Shown: in pieces, positions 1-8,201 of the stretch
Layout: the number at the start of each line of letters is the position of its first letter
How positions within the stretch are numbered: position 1 is the first letter of the stretch
Origin: Rhodospirillales bacterium
GTDB lineage: Bacteria; Pseudomonadota; Alphaproteobacteria; Rhodospirillales; Magnetospirillaceae
Direction of reading: 5' to 3'
Length of the DNA: 64,000 bases
Assembly (NCBI GenBank): GCA_019455065.1
Contig: JACFNC010000002.1
Location: forward strand, 186,001 to 250,000
The notes under the pieces: model-generated
What the model saw: only the letters and a program-made list of their open reading frames with translations
Database searches by the model: none
Told to the model about the DNA's origin: nothing
Position numbers and translations under genes: made by a program

Positions 1-2068
1 TGCGGTACAGGGCGAAGGAACCGAAGCGGTCGACCGCGCAGTCGTAGGAACCGCTGACGAAGATGGCGGTCGTCACCTCCTCGATCATGGCCGGGCCGGC
101 AATGCGATTGCCGAACGCCATCTTGTGGCCGTCATAGACCGGGACGTTGCGGAAACCCTGGTCCTCGGGCACGTAGACCGAGCGCTCGCCCTTGAGCGCG
201 GCCGAAGCGTCGGCGCCCGCCCAGGGCTCTTCGGGCAGCGTCGGCTTGTCGGTGACGCCGACCGCCTGGACGCGCAGGTTGATGATCTCGACCGGCACGT
301 TGCCCTCTTCCAGCGAATAGCCGTAAAGGCGGTTATGCTCGGCGTGGAACAGCTCGCGGATCGCGGCGACGTCGCGCGCCGCCAGCATCTCGGGCGGCAC
401 GACGAACGAGACCTCGTGGTACTGCTTGAGATAGCGGCAGTCGAACTTGACGTGCATCACGCGGCGGTCTTCCGCGATGTGCTCCTCGGACAGCAGCTTC
501 GCCCCTTCCGCCTTCATGTCGTCGACCAGGGCGTTGAGCTTGGCCCAGTCGAGGTCCGCGAGATTGGCGACGAAGGTGCGCACGAAATCGTGCTTGAGGT
601 CGCTCATCAGCATGCCGGCGGCGCAGAAGATCGACGAGTGCCTGGGCACGATCTGCAGCGGGATGTCCAGTTCCGAGCAGATCAGGCTGGAGTGGATCGG
701 TCCGGCGCCGCCCGCCACCACCATCGGGAATTCGCGCGGATCGAAACCGCGCTTGATGGTGATCTCGCGAACGCCCTGGGCCATGTTGTTGCAGATGATC
801 CGGTACATGCCGGCCGCCGCCGCCTCGATCGACAGGCCGAGCGGCTTGGCAACCTGCTTCTCGATCGCCCGGCGCGACGCCTCGACGTCGAGCCTCATCT
901 TGCCGCCGGCGAAGAAATCGGGGTTGAGATAGCCGAGCACGAGATTGGCGTCCGTCGAGGTCGGCAGCTCGCCGCCCTTGCCGTAGCAGGCCGGGCCGGG
1001 ATCGGCGCCGGCGCTTTGCGGCCCCATGCGCAACAGCCCGCCCTCGTCGATCCAGCCAATGGAGCCGCCGCCGGCGCCGATGGTGTGGATGCCGAGCATC
1101 GGCAGCGCGATGCGATAGCGGTTGATCTCACCCTCGTTCACCATGATCGGCTGGTCGACGACCAGGGCCGCGTCGAAGCTGGTGCCGCCCATGTCGACGG
1201 TCAGGCACTTGTTCTGGCCGTAGGGGCGCGTGTAGGCGAGGCCGGCGCCCGGGGCCGCGGCCGGGCCGGACAGCAGGGTGAGCGCCGCCTTGTCCTTGGC
1301 CACGTCGGGCGCCATCACGCCGCCATTGGACTGCATGATCAGCAGCAGGCCGCGGAAGCCGATCTTGGCGAGGCCCGCGGTCAGGCGGTCTATGTAGGTC
1401 GACAGGATTGGCCCGACGTAGGAGTTCAGCGCCGTCGTGCTGACCCGGTCGTAGAAGCGGATGGACGGCAGGAGGTCGGTCGACACCGTGAGATAGGCGC
1501 CCGGCAGTTCGCGCCGCACCAACTCCGCCGCCGCTTGCTCATGGGCGGGATTGGCGAAGGCGTTCATGAAGCAGATGGCGATCGAGGCGACGCCCTCTTT
1601 CTTGTAGAGCGCGATAGCTGCCCGCACGTCGTCGAGATTCAACGGCTCGATCTCGGCGCCCACGCGGTCCAGGCGGCCGCCGACGCCGGCGCGCAGATAG
1701 CGCGGCACCAGCGGCTGGACGTTGGTGTAGCGGTTGTTGTACTGCTCCTCGCGGATGCCCCGGCGCATCTCGAGAGCGTCGCGCACGCCTTGCGTGGTGA
1801 TCAGCCCGGTCTTGGCGCCGCGGTTGGTCAGCGTGGCGTTGGTGGTGACCGTGGTGCCGTGGACGATGGTGTCGATCTGCGGCATCAACGCCTCCAGCGA
1901 CAGCGGCGGGTCCATGCCGGCGGCGATCTCGGTCAGCCCGTTGGTGAAGGCGACGGACGGGTCGCCGGGGGTCGACAACACCTTGTGGATACGCGGCGGC
2001 CGGCCCTCCTGGGCGACCAGGAAGTCGGTGAACGTGCCGCCGACGTCGATGCCGATCTTGATGGTCAT
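1..2068 (-). CDS. Hydantoinase/oxoprolinase family protein, HyuA type (C-terminus cut by window edge)
   Basis: ATP-dependent hydrolase or carboxylase subunit of the HyuA/oxoprolinase family, which includes N-methylhydantoinase, 5-oxoprolinase and acetone/acetophenone carboxylase subunits. The N-terminus carries the phosphate-binding motif GIDVGGTFTDF, and a second ASKHA-type motif VDMGGTSFDA follows near mid-protein. About 689 residues lie in the window. The last visible residues (IEEVTTAIFVSGSYDCAV) are typical of the C-terminal end, so only a few residues are missing. The start ATG at 2068 has GGAGCG about 10 bases upstream. It is the last visible gene of the CoA-ligase/thiolase/hydratase operon, 40 bases after the ligase. 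The substrate cannot be told from sequence; a HyuB partner may lie just outside the window. Confidence 0.85.
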   Translation of the reverse strand, partial: MTIKIGIDVGGTFTDFLVAQEGRPPRIHKVLSTPGDPSVAFTNGLTEIAAGMDPPLSLEALMPQIDTIVHGTTVTTNATLTNRGAKTGLITTQGVRDALEMRRGIREEQYNNRYTNVQPLVPRYLRAGVGGRLDRVGAEIEPLNLDDVRAAIALYKKEGVASIAICFMNAFANPAHEQAAAELVRRELPGAYLTVSTDLLPSIRFYDRVSTTALNSYVGPILSTYIDRLTAGLAKIGFRGLLLIMQSNGGVMAPDVAKDKAALTLLSGPAAAPGAGLAYTRPYGQNKCLTVDMGGTSFDAALVVDQPIMVNEGEINRYRIALPMLGIHTIGAGGGSIGWIDEGGLLRMGPQSAGADPGPACYGKGGELPTSTDANLVLGYLNPDFFAGGKMRLDVEASRRAIEKQVAKPLGLSIEAAAAGMYRIICNNMAQGVREITIKRGFDPREFPMVVAGGAGPIHSSLICSELDIPLQIVPRHSSIFCAAGMLMSDLKHDFVRTFVANLADLDWAKLNALVDDMKAEGAKLLSEEHIAEDRRVMHVKFDCRYLKQYHEVSFVVPPEMLAARDVAAIRELFHAEHNRLYGYSLEEGNVPVEIINLRVQAVGVTDKPTLPEEPWAGADASAALKGERSVYVPEDQGFRNVPVYDGHKMAFGNRIAGPAMIEEVTTAIFVSGSYDCAVDRFGSFALYR

Positions 2069-2108
2069 GGGTTTTTCGCTCCGACACTGATGTGTGGTTG
2101 GGCGGCGT

Positions 2109-3641
2109 TCATGCCTTCTCCCCTGCGTTTTCGCGCACGATCTGCCGCAACTCGGTCTTCTGCAGCTTGCCCATGGCGTTGCGCGGCAGGCGGTCGAGGA
2201 AGACGACGTCGCGGGGATGCTTGTAGCGGGCGACGCGGCCCTGGAAGTAGCCGATCACGTCCTCGGCCTGAAGCCGGGCGCCCGCCTTTGGGACGACGCA
2301 GGCCACGGCCACCTCGCCCCACTTGTCGTCGGGCCGGCCGACCACGGCCGCCTCGAGCACGCCCGCATACTCCGCCAGCAGGCCCTCGAGTTCGGCCGGA
2401 TAGATGTTCTCGCCGCCCGAAATGATCATGTCCTTCTTGCGGTCGTCGACGTAGAGAAAGCCTTCGTCGTCGAAATGGCCCACGTCGCCGCTGTGGAACC
2501 AGCCGTCGCGCAGCGCCTCGGCCGTGGCCTCGGGCGCGTTCCAGTAGCCGGTCATGACGTTGGGGCCGCGCACCAGAATCTCGCCGGACGTGCCGCGCGG
2601 CACGTCGCGCCCCTCGTCGTCGACGATGCGGATGTCGCAATGGACCGCCGCCTTGCCCGTCGATCCGACCTTGCGGAACGCCTCGGCGGCCGGCATGAAG
2701 GCGGCGATCGGCGACGTCTCCGTCGAGCCGTAGACCTGGATCAGCGGCACCCCCCGCGCCTGCACGGCATTGATCAGCGAAGCGGGTACCAAGGTCGAAC
2801 CCGTCGAGATCGTGCGCAGGCTGGACAGGTCCGCACCGGCCCACCGCGGATGATCGAGCATCGCCTTGAGCTGGGTCGGCACCAACACCGTCAGGGTGAT
2901 CCGCTCGCGTTCTATGGCGTCGAAGGTCGCCTCGACGTCGAACTTGCGGTGCAGGACCACCGTGGCACCGGCGTGAAGCGCGGGCATGGTCTGAATGTTG
3001 AGCCCGCCCACATGAAACATCGGCAGCGTCGTGAGGATGCGGTCGGCGCTGGTCATGTCATGCATGTGGGTGCTGTTGACCGCGTTCCAGAACACCGACG
3101 CCTGGTCGAGGATCGCCCCCTTGGGCCGCCCGGTGGCGCCCGAGGTGTAGCAGATCAGGGCCGCGTCCCGCTCCCCCGCCGCCAGGGCCGGGACCGTTCG
3201 CCCCCCGGCCGCCGCGATCAGATCATCGTAGGGAAGCCAGCCGGTCACCGCGTCGCCCACCACGACCTTGCGCATGCTGGGCACGCCGCCGGCGATGGCC
3301 TCGGTCTGGCTTACGAATTCACTCTCGACGAAGAGGGCGCTGGGGGTCGCGTCGCGCAGGACGAACTCGTGTTCCGGCGGGGCGAGGCGCCAATTGAGCG
3401 GAATGAGGATCGCGCCGATCCGCGCCGCGGCGAACAGCAAGGCGATCATCTGCGGGCTGTTGTAGCCGAGATAGGCGACGCGGTCGCCGCGCCCGACGCC
3501 GAGGCCGTCGTGCAATACCGAAGCCAGCCGCGCCGCTTCGACGGCGAGGTCGGCATAGGTCATGTCCGAACCGTCGAAGCGGATCGCCACCTTGTCGGGG
3601 GCGAGATCAGCCCGGCGATCGACCCAAACGGCGAGGTTCAT
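2109..3641 (-). CDS. AMP-forming acyl-CoA ligase (ANL superfamily)
   Basis: Activates a carboxylic acid to its CoA thioester via an acyl-adenylate. The 510-residue protein has the P-loop-like motif YTSGATGRPKGAIL, the motif VYGSTET, and the C-terminal hinge/catalytic region DDRKKDMIISGGENIYP. The length is normal for the family. The ATG at 3641 is preferred over one five codons upstream because GGGAGGAAGG sits just before it. It lies between a thiolase-like gene and hyuA on the same strand, so it probably primes the substrate of this pathway. Whether that is a fatty, aromatic or branched acid cannot be decided. Confidence 0.88.
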   Translation of the reverse strand: MNLAVWVDRRADLAPDKVAIRFDGSDMTYADLAVEAARLASVLHDGLGVGRGDRVAYLGYNSPQMIALLFAAARIGAILIPLNWRLAPPEHEFVLRDATPSALFVESEFVSQTEAIAGGVPSMRKVVVGDAVTGWLPYDDLIAAAGGRTVPALAAGERDAALICYTSGATGRPKGAILDQASVFWNAVNSTHMHDMTSADRILTTLPMFHVGGLNIQTMPALHAGATVVLHRKFDVEATFDAIERERITLTVLVPTQLKAMLDHPRWAGADLSSLRTISTGSTLVPASLINAVQARGVPLIQVYGSTETSPIAAFMPAAEAFRKVGSTGKAAVHCDIRIVDDEGRDVPRGTSGEILVRGPNVMTGYWNAPEATAEALRDGWFHSGDVGHFDDEGFLYVDDRKKDMIISGGENIYPAELEGLLAEYAGVLEAAVVGRPDDKWGEVAVACVVPKAGARLQAEDVIGYFQGRVARYKHPRDVVFLDRLPRNAMGKLQKTELRQIVRENAGEKA

Positions 3642-3701
3642 CCCTTCCTCCCACATCCCGACCGGACGCTTTGTGCGCCTTCTCGTCGATTGCCCGGGCC
3701 A

Positions 3702-4901
3702 TCAGCCGACCTTGATCACCACGGCCATCGCGGTGTCGCCGGCGGCGCAGCCTTCGAACATGCCGTAGCCGCCGCCCCGCATGACCAACTCTTCGATCAT
3801 TTCGATGGTCGAGCGCAGGCCCGTGGGTCCCTGGGGGTGGCCCCACAGCAACGAGCAGCCGAAGTTGTTCATCTTCGTCACATCGGCGCCGGTTTCCTTG
3901 GCGAAGACGATATCGTTGACGGCGAACGGGTTGTGCGAATTGATGACGTCCATGTCCTTGATCGCCAACCCGGCCTGATCGAGGGCGCGCCGCGCCGCCG
4001 GAATGGTGGCCTCGGGCATGTAGGCGAGTTCGGTGCGCGCAAGCCCGAACCCGAGGAGGCGGATGGCGACCTTGGGGTCGCGGCTGAGTTCCCGCGCACG
4101 GTCGGCGGTCGTCAGCACGATCGCGGCGTTGCCGTCGGCGGGATGGGTCTGGGCGCCAAAGGTCAGCGTGCCGCCGGGCAAGACCGGCTTCAGCTTGGCC
4201 AACCCCTCGGCCGTCGACAGGGTGACGCCCTCGTCACCTTCGACGGTGCGCAGCGTCTTCTTGAAGTTCCCGGACGGAACCTCGAACGGCAAAGTCATGT
4301 AGCGCCTGTGGAAGGCCCGGTCGTCGGCCAGCGCCCGGCGATACTGCTCGGTGCGCATCAGGGTCACCTCATGCTGCTGCTCGGTGGTGACCCCGTGCTT
4401 GCGGGCGACGTTCTCGGCGGTGACGGTCATCGAGTGGTTGCCGAGCGGGTCGCAGGAAAAGTTGTCCATGACCCAGTTCTCGTGGTCGCCGGTGCCGCCC
4501 GGCCCCTGCGGATTGGGATAGTAGAGATGCGGTCCGTTCGACGTGCGGTCGCAGGCCGCAACCAGCGCCGTGGTCGCCATTCCCGCCTCGATCTCCTGGG
4601 CGCCGGCCAGCAGGCAGCGCACCGACGTCGCGCAGGCCTGGCCGATGGTCGGGCCGCCGACCTGCGGCGCCCCCGCCATGCCCATCAGCCACGGCAGCCC
4701 GAAGAAGGCATGCTTCTGGGGGACACTCGTGCCGAGCACGCCGTAGTCGAAGACGCTGCCGGGGATGTTGCGCTTGGCCAGTTCCGCCTTGGCCACGTGG
4801 GCGGCGAACTGGACGCTGTGCAGATGCGCGAAGCTGCCCTGCCAGCGGGCGAAGGGGGTGCTCCAGTAGGCGCCGTAGGGGATGTGGGCTTGGAAGGTCA
4901 C
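3702..4901 (-). CDS. Thiolase-family protein (acetyl-CoA acyltransferase-like)
   Basis: Thiolase fold enzyme expected to cleave or form a beta-ketoacyl-CoA bond. The nucleophile-type Cys is at about residue 90 in GQACATSVR. A His in HNPFAVND replaces the usual NEAFA context, GHPQGPTG matches the GHPxGxTG loop, and a late Cys lies in EGCAAGDTA. These contexts differ from canonical FadA/PhaA, so this is a divergent thiolase, perhaps nearer the SCP2-type group. GTG start at 4901 with AAGGAGAG upstream. At 399 residues it has normal length. It lies between the MaoC hydratase genes and the acyl-CoA ligase, as expected for a beta-oxidation-like operon. Confidence 0.82.
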   Translation of the reverse strand: MTFQAHIPYGAYWSTPFARWQGSFAHLHSVQFAAHVAKAELAKRNIPGSVFDYGVLGTSVPQKHAFFGLPWLMGMAGAPQVGGPTIGQACATSVRCLLAGAQEIEAGMATTALVAACDRTSNGPHLYYPNPQGPGGTGDHENWVMDNFSCDPLGNHSMTVTAENVARKHGVTTEQQHEVTLMRTEQYRRALADDRAFHRRYMTLPFEVPSGNFKKTLRTVEGDEGVTLSTAEGLAKLKPVLPGGTLTFGAQTHPADGNAAIVLTTADRARELSRDPKVAIRLLGFGLARTELAYMPEATIPAARRALDQAGLAIKDMDVINSHNPFAVNDIVFAKETGADVTKMNNFGCSLLWGHPQGPTGLRSTIEMIEELVMRGGGYGMFEGCAAGDTAMAVVIKVG

Positions 4902-4920
4902 GGCCGCTCTCTCCTTATCG

Positions 4921-5346
4921 TTACTCGGGAAGCGCGACGGTGGCGGTGCCGACCAGCAGCTTGTCGCCCTTCTGATTCTCGGCGGTCAGCGCGAGTTCGA
5001 CCAGCTTCTCGCCCGCCGCCTCGGTCTTGTTGGTGATCTGGCCGCGACAGGTGACGACGTCGCCGGGAAACGCCATGGCCGAGAAGCGCGCGCCGAAGCC
5101 GCGCAGGGCCCGCTGCGGCACCCAGTTGGTCAGCAGGCGCCCGAGCACGGCCATGTTCAGCATGCCATGGGCGATGACCCCCGGCAGGCCGCCACCGCGC
5201 GCCTTGTCCTCGTCGACGTGGATCGGGTTGTGGTCGCCCGAGGCGCCGGCGAACAGGGCCAGTTGCAGCCGCTCGATGGGGGGCAGCACGAGTTCGGGAA
5301 TGCTGTCGCCCACCTGGACGCCCGAGAACCGCACGGAACCGCTCAT
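4921..5346 (-). CDS. MaoC-like hydratase, catalytic half
   Basis: Hot-dog fold enoyl-CoA hydratase/dehydratase of 141 residues. The sequence ASGDHNPIH contains the Asp and His of the MaoC hydratase motif. ATG at 5346 is preceded by GAGGGGGAGG. The partner gene ends 13 bases upstream and encodes a related half without these residues. In the family, single hot-dog halves pair to form an active (R)-hydratase, so the two products probably form a heteromer. It precedes the thiolase gene by 19 bases. Confidence 0.85.
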   Translation of the reverse strand: MSGSVRFSGVQVGDSIPELVLPPIERLQLALFAGASGDHNPIHVDEDKARGGGLPGVIAHGMLNMAVLGRLLTNWVPQRALRGFGARFSAMAFPGDVVTCRGQITNKTEAAGEKLVELALTAENQKGDKLLVGTATVALPE

Positions 5347-5359
5347 TGTCGCCTCCCCC

Positions 5360-5803
5360 TCAGCCGTTGCGGACCACGATCGACATGCGCAGGTCGGCGA
5401 CGTGGCGGCCGTCCTGATTGTCGAGGCGGGTGTCAACGATGATGAACAACAGGGCGCCGCCCTTCTTCTCGAAGATGTCGACGATCTTCTGGCGGCCGGT
5501 GATGACGTCGCCGGCGCAGATATCGGAATGATACGTGAAGCTTTGCTCGCCATGCATGGAGCGCGTGATGTCCACGCCGAGTTCCTCGATCGGGAGGAAG
5601 GGCTGGCGGCTTTCCATGGTGATGGTGAACGGGAAAGTCGGCGGCGCTGGCAGCGAGCGGTACCCCGCGTCGCGGGCCGCCGCCTCGTCGTAATAGATCG
5701 GATTGGTTTCCCCGATCGCGTGGGCGAACATGCGTATCCGACCCTTCTCGACCTCGAAGGTGAAGGGCTCGTATTCCTTGCCGACGAGTTCGCTTCCCAG
5801 CAT
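5360..5803 (-). CDS. MaoC/FAS1-like dehydratase N-terminal domain protein (non-catalytic half)
   Basis: A 147-residue hot-dog protein of the MaoC_dehydrat_N (FAS1-like dehydratase) type. At the position of the catalytic motif it reads AIGETNPIYYDE, so the Asp and His of the active partner are replaced by Glu and Tyr. This is usual for the substrate-binding half of bipartite hydratases such as mycobacterial HadAB. Start ATG at 5803 has GGAGGAG upstream; longer in-frame starts have no ribosome site. First gene of the operon, divergent from tetR, with TTTTAC-type inverted repeats about 105 bases upstream. Confidence 0.82.
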   Translation of the reverse strand: MLGSELVGKEYEPFTFEVEKGRIRMFAHAIGETNPIYYDEAAARDAGYRSLPAPPTFPFTITMESRQPFLPIEELGVDITRSMHGEQSFTYHSDICAGDVITGRQKIVDIFEKKGGALLFIIVDTRLDNQDGRHVADLRMSIVVRNG

Positions 5804-5906
5804 CAACTCCTCCCTCTCTCCGGCTCCCGGCCGGGTCGGCGGGCGACAGCGCGGCTGCGCCATGCCACTCCTTCGCATGGCCTCACGCTACCCGGAATCT
5901 ACGCGG

Positions 5907-5937
5907 CTGTAAACGGCTCTTTTACAGTACCGTAAAA
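5907..5937. promoter_or_regulatory. Candidate TetR operator (two overlapping inverted repeats)
   Basis: The region between the hydratase operon and tetR has TTTTACAGTACCGTAAAA at 5920-5937, a perfect 6-base inverted repeat. It overlaps a second pair, CTGTAAA (5907-5913) and TTTACAG (5921-5927). A near-identical site lies downstream of tetR. Placement between divergent genes suits autoregulation by the TetR protein. The binding is inferred, not shown. Confidence 0.6.
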
Positions 5938-6030
5938 TTCCGCGTTGCGCTGAATGAGGGGCGGGCCTATGGTGGTGGAACCGGCAAGCGCTACGCGCAC
6001 GATGCCGAGGAAGGAACCGGGATCGTATCG

Positions 6031-6645
6031 ATGAGCCGACGGTTGGAGATCTTGCGGCGCGCCACCGAGGTGTTCCAACGCCAAGGGTTCGCCGGCACGT
6101 CCATCGAGGACATCGGCCGTGCCGTCGGCATCAAGCGGGAAGGCATCTACTACTATTTCCGCAGCAAGGAGGAGATGCTGCTGGAGATCATCCTGCCGCA
6201 GTCGAACTCCCTGCTCCTCACCATGCGCAGCATCATGCGCTCGAACACCAGCGCCACCGAGAAGCTGCAATCGGCCCTCCAGAACCATCTCGACAGCTTC
6301 AATCCCGCCTATCTCGAGATGATCGTGGCGCTGCGCGAGGGCCACAGCTTCAAGAACGACGACAAGTTGCGCGAGTTGCGCCGCATCTGGCGGCAGTATT
6401 CCGATCTGTGGGTCGCCCTGGTCGAAGAGGGGCAGCAGCGCGGCGAGTTCCGGTCCGGCTACAACCCCCAGATCGTCGCCTACGGAATCCTGGGCATGTG
6501 CAACTGGCTGTCGCGCTGGTACGACCCCGCAAAGGGCGTCGCCCTCGATGAAATCATTCGCACCTATCTCGACATGGTGTTGCATGGCATGGCGCTGCCG
6601 CAGGCGGCGACGGCCACGACCGAGAGGGCCTGGGAGCCGGGCTGA
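6031..6645 (+). CDS. TetR/AcrR family transcriptional regulator
   Basis: Ligand-responsive repressor of 204 residues. The N-terminal helix-turn-helix spans roughly residues 5-50 and includes the typical region GTSIEDIGRAVGIKREGIYYYF. The remainder is an all-helical ligand-binding domain of family length. It is transcribed away from the acyl-CoA operon, and inverted repeats with TTTTAC/GTAAAA arms lie on both sides, so it likely controls that operon and itself. The inducer is probably an acyl-CoA or the pathway substrate, which is inference. Upstream ATGs are out of frame or stop at once. Confidence 0.88.
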   Translation: MSRRLEILRRATEVFQRQGFAGTSIEDIGRAVGIKREGIYYYFRSKEEMLLEIILPQSNSLLLTMRSIMRSNTSATEKLQSALQNHLDSFNPAYLEMIVALREGHSFKNDDKLRELRRIWRQYSDLWVALVEEGQQRGEFRSGYNPQIVAYGILGMCNWLSRWYDPAKGVALDEIIRTYLDMVLHGMALPQAATATTERAWEPG

Positions 6646-6654
6646 CGGGCCGGA

Positions 6655-6693
6655 TTTTACGGCGCGTTGAATTCCATTTTACGTTCTGTAAAA
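6655..6693. promoter_or_regulatory. Second candidate TetR operator, overlapping the MOSC gene stop
   Basis: TTTTACGTTCTGTAAAA at 6677-6693 repeats the arms of the site at 5920-5937 with one base less in the spacer. A further TTTTAC half-site lies at 6655-6660. The site covers the stop codon of the minus-strand MOSC gene and follows the tetR stop by about 30 bases. No promoter is obvious here; it could be an auxiliary site for looping. Confidence 0.45.
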
Positions 6694-7389
6694 TTTGGGC
6701 AGACCTGCCGGCCCGTCCAGGCGGTGCGTCCAGTCCTCCACAACGCCGCTCTCCAGGCGCCGCCGCGCCACCTTGCGCCACGACTCCGCCAGCACTGCCA
6801 GATCGGCCATGGCGACCAGCGTCGCCCGGTCCAGGCAATCGACGTACAAGGCGTCGATCAGGCGGCGCAGCGGCCAGTCGGGAAGCGGCCGGTCGACCAG
6901 CGCCACAGGGTCTCCGGTGGCGCAGCGGCCACTCTCGACCACGCGATAGTACCACCCCGTGCGCCCCGTTTCCTGCACGCGACGGGCGATGCCTGGCACG
7001 CGAAACCGCCAATCGAGCTTCCAGCACGGCTGGCGCGCCTGTGACACCTCGAGGAGCGCCGTTCCGAAACGCCATAGGTCGCCCAGGCAGATCTCGGCCT
7101 CGATGATCCCCGTGGTCGACAGGTTCTCGCCGAACGCCCCCGGCGCGGAAAGGCAGTCGGGCGGATCGGCGAATTCGCTCCGCCATGCCCGATAATGGTC
7201 GAAGGCGTAGTGGTGTACGGCCTTGTCGGGTCCGCCGTGATGCTTCCGGTCCGCCTGCTCATCGCCCGCGATGCCGTCGCGGGTGATCGCCAGCGCCTCC
7301 ACCGGCCGCTTGGCGATGCCGCTGGTTGGTCCGCCCGGCACCAGGGGCGCCACCCCGCCGACCAGCACCGCATGCAACGTGACCGTCAT
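6679..7389 (-). CDS. MOSC domain protein (YiiM-like)
   Basis: A 236-residue MOSC-domain protein, a family of molybdenum-cofactor sulfurase C-terminal-like proteins that includes YiiM and YuaD. The motif GIAGDEQADRKHHGGPDKAV is the characteristic start of the domain, and a Cys in QARQPCWKLD matches the conserved MOSC cysteine. ATG at 7389 has GGAGGAG upstream. It may take part in Moco-dependent detoxification or sulfur transfer. It converges on tetR. Function beyond the family is not evident. Confidence 0.85.
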   Translation of the reverse strand: MTVTLHAVLVGGVAPLVPGGPTSGIAKRPVEALAITRDGIAGDEQADRKHHGGPDKAVHHYAFDHYRAWRSEFADPPDCLSAPGAFGENLSTTGIIEAEICLGDLWRFGTALLEVSQARQPCWKLDWRFRVPGIARRVQETGRTGWYYRVVESGRCATGDPVALVDRPLPDWPLRRLIDALYVDCLDRATLVAMADLAVLAESWRKVARRRLESGVVEDWTHRLDGPAGLPKFYRT

Positions 7390-7506
7390 TCGCTCCTCCG
7401 AGGACTGGGAAACGCAGAGAGTGCCCAAGCCGCCCCTTTTCGGCAACCGCGGGCGCGAACATGTTCACAAAGAGTCTTCGTCGATCCCTTCCGAAAGGAG
7501 GCCGTC

Positions 7507-7695
7507 ATGCTTCTGCGCGCCGCCACGTCCGCGCTGCTTGCCCTGGCTTTCGCCGCATCATGCGCGGCGCCGCAAGACCCGGCACCGGGCTACCGGCTGG
7601 GGCTTTACGCGATGGACCCCGATCCGTTCAACGATGTGATCGGCGCCGACGACGACATCGGTCTCGAAGGGGATTTCGCCGGCTCGGGACGCTGA
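7507..7695 (+). CDS. Small putative lipoprotein (62 aa)
   Basis: A short ORF with a strong ribosome site (AAAGGAGG) seven bases before ATG 7507. It begins with a hydrophobic signal (LLRAATSALLALAFAASC) ending in a lipobox-like AAS-C, so Cys19 would be acylated. The mature part is about 44 residues, acidic and rich in Asp (DPDPFNDV, GADDDIGLEG). No family recognised. It ends three bases before a phosphatase gene, so the two are probably co-transcribed. A Ca-binding or regulatory role is possible but unsupported. Confidence 0.65.
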   Translation: MLLRAATSALLALAFAASCAAPQDPAPGYRLGLYAMDPDPFNDVIGADDDIGLEGDFAGSGR

Positions 7696-7698
7696 CCG

Positions 7699-8193
7699 AT
7701 GCTGCCTCTCGAAGTTACGGTATGCGCCGAAGCCGAGGTGTGCGACCTGATCGACGGACACACGCACGCCCTTTCGATAACGGACCCCGGCAGTTGGGCC
7801 GACATTCCCCCCTGCATTCCGCCGTCACGAGTCCTGCGTTTGCAATTCCATGACCTGGATGCCCCGCCATCCGCCGTCGATCCGGCATGGACGGCGCTGT
7901 ACGCCTTGGGCGCGCGCCCAATTCTGCCGGCGGCGCGGCACATCCGCGCCGTCATCGCCTTCGCGGACGCCTTGGGCAAGGATGCCCGGGTGCTCATTCA
8001 TTGCAAGGCCGGCATTTCGCGATCCACGGCGGCGGCGGCGATCATCGGCTGCCGTCTACTGCCGCGGCGCGAGAGCGAGGTGTTCGCCCACATATCGCAT
8101 ATCAGGCCGCAAGCCCTCCCCAACCGGCGCATGGTGCGCCTCGCCGACCGGATTCTCGGGGCCGGGGGCAGGATGATCCGCGCCCGGGCCTGA
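7699..8193 (+). CDS. Cys-dependent (dual-specificity/tyrosine-type) phosphatase-like protein
   Basis: A 164-residue protein with the P-loop HCKAGISRS, which fits HC(x)5R: nucleophile Cys102 and Arg108. The upstream Asp-rich stretch (LQFHDLDAPP) may supply the general acid. The small size matches compact bacterial tyrosine or dual-specificity phosphatases found in alphaproteobacteria. It starts three bases after the small lipoprotein gene. It lacks a signal peptide and so should be cytoplasmic. The substrate is unknown. It ends eight bases from the end of the convergent hybrid kinase gene. Confidence 0.78.
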   Translation: MLPLEVTVCAEAEVCDLIDGHTHALSITDPGSWADIPPCIPPSRVLRLQFHDLDAPPSAVDPAWTALYALGARPILPAARHIRAVIAFADALGKDARVLIHCKAGISRSTAAAAIIGCRLLPRRESEVFAHISHIRPQALPNRRMVRLADRILGAGGRMIRARA

Positions 8194-8201
8194 CGGTCCG
8201 C

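Noticed and set aside
2065-2113. Small frame starting at 2113 between the ligase and hyuA (minus strand)
   Set aside because: It overlaps the ligase stop and runs only a few codons before hyuA; no independent support.
125-2425. Long open frame on the plus strand opposite hyuA and the CoA ligase
   Set aside because: Its translation is Arg/Val/Gly-rich without any family motif. The minus strand encodes clear family proteins here; high GC keeps the antisense frame open.
2094-5036. 980-codon plus-strand open frame
   Set aside because: Antisense of the ligase, thiolase and hydratase genes, which have motifs and ribosome sites.
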